DNA from: JAGOBX01 sp017999075 [NCBI: Candidatus Babelota bacterium]
GTDB lineage: Bacteria; JAGOBX01
Direction: 5' to 3'
Length of the DNA stretch: 8,606 nt
NCBI GenBank assembly: GCA_017999075.1
Contig: JAGOBX010000131.1
Span: 1 to 8,606 of the forward strand
The position numbers and the translations under genes were made by a program. Shown here one piece after another: positions 5,776-8,606 of this stretch (positions within the stretch are counted from its first letter, which is position 1; each line of letters opens with the position of its first letter). The notes under the pieces are model-generated. The model did not search any database. It was not told where the DNA came from and saw nothing but the letters and a program-made list of their open reading frames with translations.

Positions 5776-6348
5776 ATGGGTGATTATAATCAGTGGTATA
5801 ATTTCACATATGAAGGAATATTTTCTTTAGCGTCATGGGATAATTTCAATGAAGATATTGAAAAAAAAATTATATGTCTTTTTTCATGGATGCCCTGTGC
5901 TATAATGAATATTACTCATTCAGGAAAAGGAAAAAATCGAATCACAAAAGCTCAAGTATATAACATTGAAAATTGTAAAGAAAAAATTTTATCTGTCAAA
6001 TCAATCGCTGAATCATTTAAAAATATAAAATTGGTAGATATCGACATTAAAAATAAAAAAATAAAACAAAATATTCTTGATTTAAGTAAACCACTTGTCG
6101 AAATATTTGGAACAGTAGGAGCAAGTAAATTTTTACATTTTAGTTTTCCATTTTTTTTTATTATGTGGGATCGAAAAATAAGAAATCATTATAAATTAAA
6201 AGACAATGAAATAGGTTATTATAATTATTTATTGAATGCAAAAGAAGCATTAAATAATTCCGATATTTTAAATATAGCAAAAAATAAATTTCCTAATAAC
6301 ATTCTGCGTGGTTTAGATATATACAGAATGGAAACTATTCGAGATTAA
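5776..6348 (+). CDS. Hypothetical protein downstream of flagellin
   Basis: A protein of 190 residues, family not recognised. The N-terminal half is aromatic-rich (QWYNFTYEGIFSLASWDNF). A likely conserved core lies at about 112-136, GTVGASKFLHFSFPFFFIMW followed by DRKIR, which resembles the SK-LHF-P-F-(I/M)WD pattern of small helical proteins of unknown role. The C-terminal third is helical and charged. No signal peptide. The ribosome-binding site TAGGAGAA (5761-5768) overlaps the flagellin stop codon, so the two are transcribed together and probably coupled. The stretch before each ATG is alike (ATTTTTAAATGG for both). It could be an accessory to the flagellin or an unrelated passenger; nothing in it looks like a flagellar chaperone or glycosyltransferase. 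Confidence 0.7.
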   Translation: MGDYNQWYNFTYEGIFSLASWDNFNEDIEKKIICLFSWMPCAIMNITHSGKGKNRITKAQVYNIENCKEKILSVKSIAESFKNIKLVDIDIKNKKIKQNILDLSKPLVEIFGTVGASKFLHFSFPFFFIMWDRKIRNHYKLKDNEIGYYNYLLNAKEALNNSDILNIAKNKFPNNILRGLDIYRMETIRD

Positions 6349-6387
6349 AATTATTTTATCCACATATAATAATGCCGATTGCACTGC

Positions 6388-6478
6388 GTCTATCATAGTC
6401 CTATACCTCGTGCTTCGCACGGCTGCTGCGCAGTCATTTTGCCTTCGGCAAAACGAGTATAGGACATTACCGTTATCC
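6388..6478 (+). repeat. attC-like recombination site 5
   Basis: The left core GTCTATC (6388-6394) ends cassette 4 and the right core GTTATCC (6472-6478) begins cassette 5. The inner stem pairs 6398-6410 with 6454-6465 and leaves an extra C on the left strand (ACCTCG/CGAGT). Spacers are ATA and ATTACC, i.e. 2 and 5 nt plus an A·A mismatch. Head hairpins: 6409-6421 (loop TTC); 6421-6435 (GGC...GTCA form, loop TGC); and 6437-6453 (TTTTGCC-TTC-GGCAAAA). The right core here has GTT instead of GAT, the closest match in the window to the canonical integron core, and it does not pair with the left core beyond the first base. Confidence 0.8.
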
Positions 6479-6504
6479 GCAAAAAGCGCAGAGAGAAAAT
6501 TCAT

Positions 6505-6552
6505 TTGCTTAATTATTTATTTTGATATATTATGTAATCATTTATAAAATGA
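6505..6552 (+). promoter_or_regulatory. Candidate promoter and palindrome upstream of the methyltransferase
   Basis: TTGCTT (6505-6510) and TATTAT (6528-6533) are 17 nt apart, a moderate sigma-70-type match in AT-rich DNA. A perfect 6-bp inverted repeat with a 3-nt centre, TCATTT-ATA-AAATGA (6538-6552), lies just downstream and could be an operator. Restriction-modification genes often carry their own control. The ribosome-binding site GGAG (6558-6561) follows. Confidence 0.35.
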
Positions 6553-6570
6553 AATGTGGAGAACTAACTA

Positions 6571-7734
6571 ATGTTTAAAGAAATTCTATTAACTTATGAT
6601 AGTAATTTAACAAAAAATGAAATAATGTCAATAAATATTTTCAATAATTCATTTGATGAAAGTGATATTAAATTGGAATATAATTGTAATAAAATTATTG
6701 TTTTGTTACGTGAAGTTGACTTGGATAATTTGAAACGTGTATCTCAAGGTTTATTAAAATGTTCAGAAAAACCAATTTTTTCGGATATTATTACTCGTAT
6801 TGAAGCTATTAAAAGTTATGGCATCAATGGGAAAAAAAGAAATTATATTGATTACAATAAAGAACGGAAAGTAAAAAATCGAACAGAAAAAGAAGAAAAG
6901 CGAGGACAATATTATTATACAAAAGGTAATGATTTTTCAAAAATAAATAATGACTTACCTAATGAATTTATTGATAAAATTATATCAGAAGATAGCGAAA
7001 TTTTTTTGAAAAAATTGCCAGATAATTCTATTGATTTGGTTTTTACTTCTCCGCCGTATAATTTTGGATTGGAATATGAAAAAAATGCGGATGATCATTA
7101 TTGGGATGATTATTTTAATAAATTATATAAAGTTTTTGAACAGTGTATTAGAGTATTAAAATATGGCGGCAGAATTATTGTAAATATTCAACCTCTTTTT
7201 TCAGATTATATTCCGAGTCATCACATAATAAGTAATTATTTCATCCAAAAAAAATTGATTTGGAAAGGAGAAATTTTATGGGAAAAAAATAATTATAATT
7301 GTAAATATACAGCTTGGGGAAGTTGGAAAAGTCCAAGTAATCCATATTTAAAATATACATGGGAATTTCTTGAAATATTCTCAAAAGGGAGTTTAAAAAA
7401 AGAGGGAAAATCTGGAAATATAGACATTATTGCAGATGAATTTAAACAATGGGTTGTTGCTAAATGGTCTATAGCTCCTGAAAGAGATATGAAAAAATTC
7501 AACCACCCTGCTATGTTCCCAGAAAAATTAGTTGAAAGAGTTATTAAACTTTTTAGTTATAAAAATGATGTTATTCTTGACCCTTTTAATGGAGTAGGAA
7601 CAACAACATTAGTTGCTAAAAAAAATGAGAGAAAATTTATTGGTATTGATATTTCTAACGAGTATTGTTCTACCGCGTTAAAAAGATTAGAAAATTTAAA
7701 AATAGAACAGGGGTTGTTTGCAAATGAATTATGA
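6571..7734 (+). CDS. DNA methyltransferase with TSPPY motif (N4-cytosine or N6-adenine type)
   Basis: A protein of 387 residues. The S-adenosylmethionine-dependent methyltransferase core occupies about 135-375. The catalytic motif TSPPY (159-163, in DLVFTSPPYNFG) comes before the cofactor-binding motif DPFNGVGTT (337-345, followed by FIGIDIS). This is the beta-type order, and TSPPY points to N4-cytosine methylation. The segment HPAMFPEKLVERVI (312-325) just ahead of DPF is also typical. Residues 1-130 form an N-terminal extension I do not recognise, rich in Lys, Glu and Asn. The ATG follows GGAG at a good distance. The gene overlaps the following nuclease-like gene by 11 nt, so the two form an operon and probably a type II restriction-modification pair, with this protein protecting host DNA. 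The recognition sequence cannot be read from the sequence. Confidence 0.88.
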   Translation: MFKEILLTYDSNLTKNEIMSINIFNNSFDESDIKLEYNCNKIIVLLREVDLDNLKRVSQGLLKCSEKPIFSDIITRIEAIKSYGINGKKRNYIDYNKERKVKNRTEKEEKRGQYYYTKGNDFSKINNDLPNEFIDKIISEDSEIFLKKLPDNSIDLVFTSPPYNFGLEYEKNADDHYWDDYFNKLYKVFEQCIRVLKYGGRIIVNIQPLFSDYIPSHHIISNYFIQKKLIWKGEILWEKNNYNCKYTAWGSWKSPSNPYLKYTWEFLEIFSKGSLKKEGKSGNIDIIADEFKQWVVAKWSIAPERDMKKFNHPAMFPEKLVERVIKLFSYKNDVILDPFNGVGTTTLVAKKNERKFIGIDISNEYCSTALKRLENLKIEQGLFANEL

Positions 7735-8428
7735 AAAAATAAATGAATTAGTTAAAACTTATGAATCTGTTGTAAAAGTTGTCGATAAAAAAGCATCCGA
7801 AGAAGAACATCGAGCTTATGGTGGCGTTGTTCGAAGTGTCAAAGGTTGGTTGCAAGAACATTTAACAGAAGAAATAATAAAAATTGCTTGGGAAAATGTA
7901 GGTGGAAATAATTCAAGAATTGAAATTAATTCTCAAAAACAAATGATACCAATTAAAAAAGATTATATCATCAAAATTCAAGATGAAGAAATTAAAAATT
8001 TTATATTAGAAAATATTACAGATTATTTTTATGGATTGAGTGTGGATAAACAAATTTTTATTGATAATAATTTTGTTATTGGAATAGAATGTAAAGCATA
8101 TACGGAAAATGCGATGATAAAAAGAATCCTTGTTGATTTCAGTTTATTGAAAACAATTTTTCCGCAATTACAGTGTTATCTATTTCAGTTAGAAAGTCAA
8201 CTCGGTGGAGATTATTCAGAATTAAAGAAAATTACTTTTGGCAGCACGTCGACACATACTTTGATGTCATATTTTCCAGATGTTAGTTTAAATATTTTTA
8301 CTTTTTTGAAAGGTGAAAGAAAGGTTGATAAACCAATTCATAAATATGAACATTTCAAACCTATCGAAAAAGATAAATTAATAGAAGCAGTTGAATTAAT
8401 ATCAGAAGATATAAAAAGATTTTTATAA
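7724..8428 (+). CDS. Probable type II restriction endonuclease, PD-(D/E)XK-like
   Basis: A protein of 234 residues from the ATG at 7724. That ATG is preferred over a TTG at 7718 because CAGGGG (7708-7713) is well spaced for it. Near the middle, IDNNFVIGIECKAYTENAM gives the pattern D(114)...E(122)-C-K(124), with a hydrophobic strand before ECK and a helix (AMIKRILVDFSLLKTIF) after, as expected for a PD-(D/E)XK nuclease core. The size suits a homodimeric type II enzyme, and the overlap with the methyltransferase gene makes this the best interpretation. I do not recognise a specific subfamily. It would cut foreign DNA at the sequence its partner methylates. The stop is 5 nt before the cassette end arm. 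Confidence 0.7.
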   Translation: MNYEKINELVKTYESVVKVVDKKASEEEHRAYGGVVRSVKGWLQEHLTEEIIKIAWENVGGNNSRIEINSQKQMIPIKKDYIIKIQDEEIKNFILENITDYFYGLSVDKQIFIDNNFVIGIECKAYTENAMIKRILVDFSLLKTIFPQLQCYLFQLESQLGGDYSELKKITFGSTSTHTLMSYFPDVSLNIFTFLKGERKVDKPIHKYEHFKPIEKDKLIEAVELISEDIKRFL

Positions 8429-8444
8429 ACAGAGCGCTTTCAGC

Positions 8445-8531
8445 GGATAACTTGTGCTTTTACCTCACGCCTTCGGCGTGGCCGCTTCGCGGTCAGCGCT
8501 TCGCGCCGAGTAAAAGCACGGTTCGATAAAT
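8445..8531 (+). repeat. attC-like recombination site 6
   Basis: The left core GGATAAC (8445-8451) ends cassette 5 and the right core GATAAAT (8525-8531) begins the next cassette. Spacers are TT (8452-8453) and GGTTC (8520-8524). The inner stem pairs 8454-8466 with 8508-8519 and leaves one extra C on the left strand. Three head hairpins all have loop TTC: 8466-8480, 8480-8494 (GGC...GTCA form) and 8496-8506. On the bottom strand each reads as a GAA triloop closed by C-G. Start-arm position 11 is A8535, as elsewhere. Confidence 0.8.
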
Positions 8532-8559
8532 GCCATCTTTTTTAAAAACGAGGTGTATT

Positions 8560-8606
8560 ATGTTAACAGAAAAACAGATTGAAGATGTATTTGAACAATA
8601 TTATGA
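8560..8606 (+). CDS. N-terminus of the next cassette gene (partial)
   Basis: The ATG at 8560 opens a frame (MLTEKQIEDVFEQYY) that runs to the window edge. A good ribosome-binding site, GAGGTG (8550-8555), lies 4 nt before it. The start codon is 35 nt from the cassette boundary, matching cassettes 2 and 3 (31 and 30 nt). Too little is visible for a function. Confidence 0.6.
   Translation, partial: MLTEKQIEDVFEQYY

Larger units (their letters stand above)
3677..6472 (+). mobile_element. Gene cassette 4 (propeller flagellin)
   Basis: The start arm 3676-3693 (GATAGACGCAATGCAATC) pairs with the end arm 6377-6394 (GATTGCACTGCGTCTATC) at 17 of 18 positions; A3686 faces C6384 at arm position 11. 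At about 2.8 kb it is the largest cassette here. It is the only one with a long untranslated region: 3694-4119 holds a sigma-28-like promoter and a structured leader. It carries the flagellin gene and a downstream unknown gene. Confidence 0.75.
6473..8525 (+). mobile_element. Gene cassette 5 (restriction-modification)
   Basis: The start arm 6472-6489 (GTTATCCGCAAAAAGCGC) pairs with the end arm 8434-8451 (GCGCTTTCAGCGGATAAC) at 16 of 18 positions. Mismatches are A·A at position 10 and the invariant A·C at position 11 (A6482/C8441). It holds a methyltransferase and an overlapping nuclease-like gene that ends 5 nt before the end arm. Confidence 0.75.
1..8606 (+). mobile_element. Integron-like gene-cassette array (partial)
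   Basis: Six structured GC-rich sites (95-179, 917-1004, 1783-1873, 3593-3682, 6388-6478, 8445-8531) separate units that each hold one or two + strand genes ending just before or inside the next site. In each of the five complete units, the first 18-20 nt is the reverse complement of the last 18-20 nt, with one or two mismatches. This is what is expected if each unit once existed as a circle carrying one complete recombination site, as integron cassettes do. The core at the boundary resembles the integron core GTTRRRY in relaxed form (G-W-T-A-N-M-Y). No integrase or attI is in the window, so a non-integron recombinase remains possible. That cassette units exist is nearly certain; the integron label is an inference. 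Confidence 0.8.

Noticed and set aside
6313-6504. 63-residue ORF on the minus strand
   Set aside because: It runs through recombination site 5, overlaps the end of a + strand gene and has no ribosome-binding site or family resemblance.
7718-7723. TTG 7718 as the nuclease start
   Set aside because: It is too close to CAGGGG (7708-7713), while ATG 7724 has normal spacing.
95-8531. The six GC-rich structures as REP/BIME elements, a CRISPR array or miniature transposons
   Set aside because: Their sequences differ too much for a CRISPR or one mobile repeat family, there are no target duplications, and their outer arms match the far end of the same gene unit rather than each other.
95-8531. The structures as rho-independent terminators
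   Set aside because: The stems are GC-rich but are not followed directly by a T run; five fixed bases and a conserved core follow instead.

Overview
The window is AT-rich bacterial DNA in which every credible gene lies on the + strand. At six points the genes are interrupted by short, GC-rich, highly structured sites. I read it as part of an integron-like gene-cassette array: five complete cassettes (about 174-998, 999-1867, 1868-3676, 3677-6472 and 6473-8525), the tail of one before them and the head of one after. Host lineage is uncertain. It is a low-GC, flagellated bacterium; the genes give no reliable taxon.

The key evidence is covariation. The first 18-20 nt of each complete cassette is the reverse complement of its own last 18-20 nt, and the arm sequence differs from cassette to cassette. 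Each pair (18-20 nt) has one or two mismatches. One of these is always an A (start) opposite a C (end) at arm position 11, which becomes a G·T wobble on the bottom strand. The arms flank an inner stem carrying about three small hairpins. The core next to the boundary reads G-W-T-A-N-M-Y at cassette starts and R-N-N-T-A-W-C at cassette ends, a relaxed form of the integron core GTTRRRY / RYYYAAC. No integrase gene is visible, so the identification rests on the sites and the layout.

Layout. 1-101: tail of a preceding cassette. Cassette 1: a HigB/HigA-type toxin-antitoxin pair with its own strong promoter and a probable operator. Cassette 2: a predicted exported protein of unknown function. Cassette 3: an amidohydrolase-like TIM-barrel protein and a formyltransferase-like protein whose C-terminus is encoded by the recombination site. 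Cassette 4: a sigma-28-like promoter, a long structured leader, a flagellin whose variable region is replaced by a TolB-like beta-propeller, and an unknown 190-residue protein. Cassette 5: a DNA methyltransferase with a TSPPY motif overlapping a PD-(D/E)XK nuclease-like gene, probably a restriction-modification pair. 8526-8606: start of the next cassette.

Cargo of this sort (toxin-antitoxin, restriction-modification, an exported unknown, enzymes) is typical of stable chromosomal cassette arrays. A 2.8-kb cassette with a flagellar promoter, leader and propeller-bearing flagellin is not, and would allow a surface filament protein to be exchanged as a cassette. The most unusual items are the long covarying arms with a strand-discriminating mismatch, the flagellin-propeller fusion and its leader.
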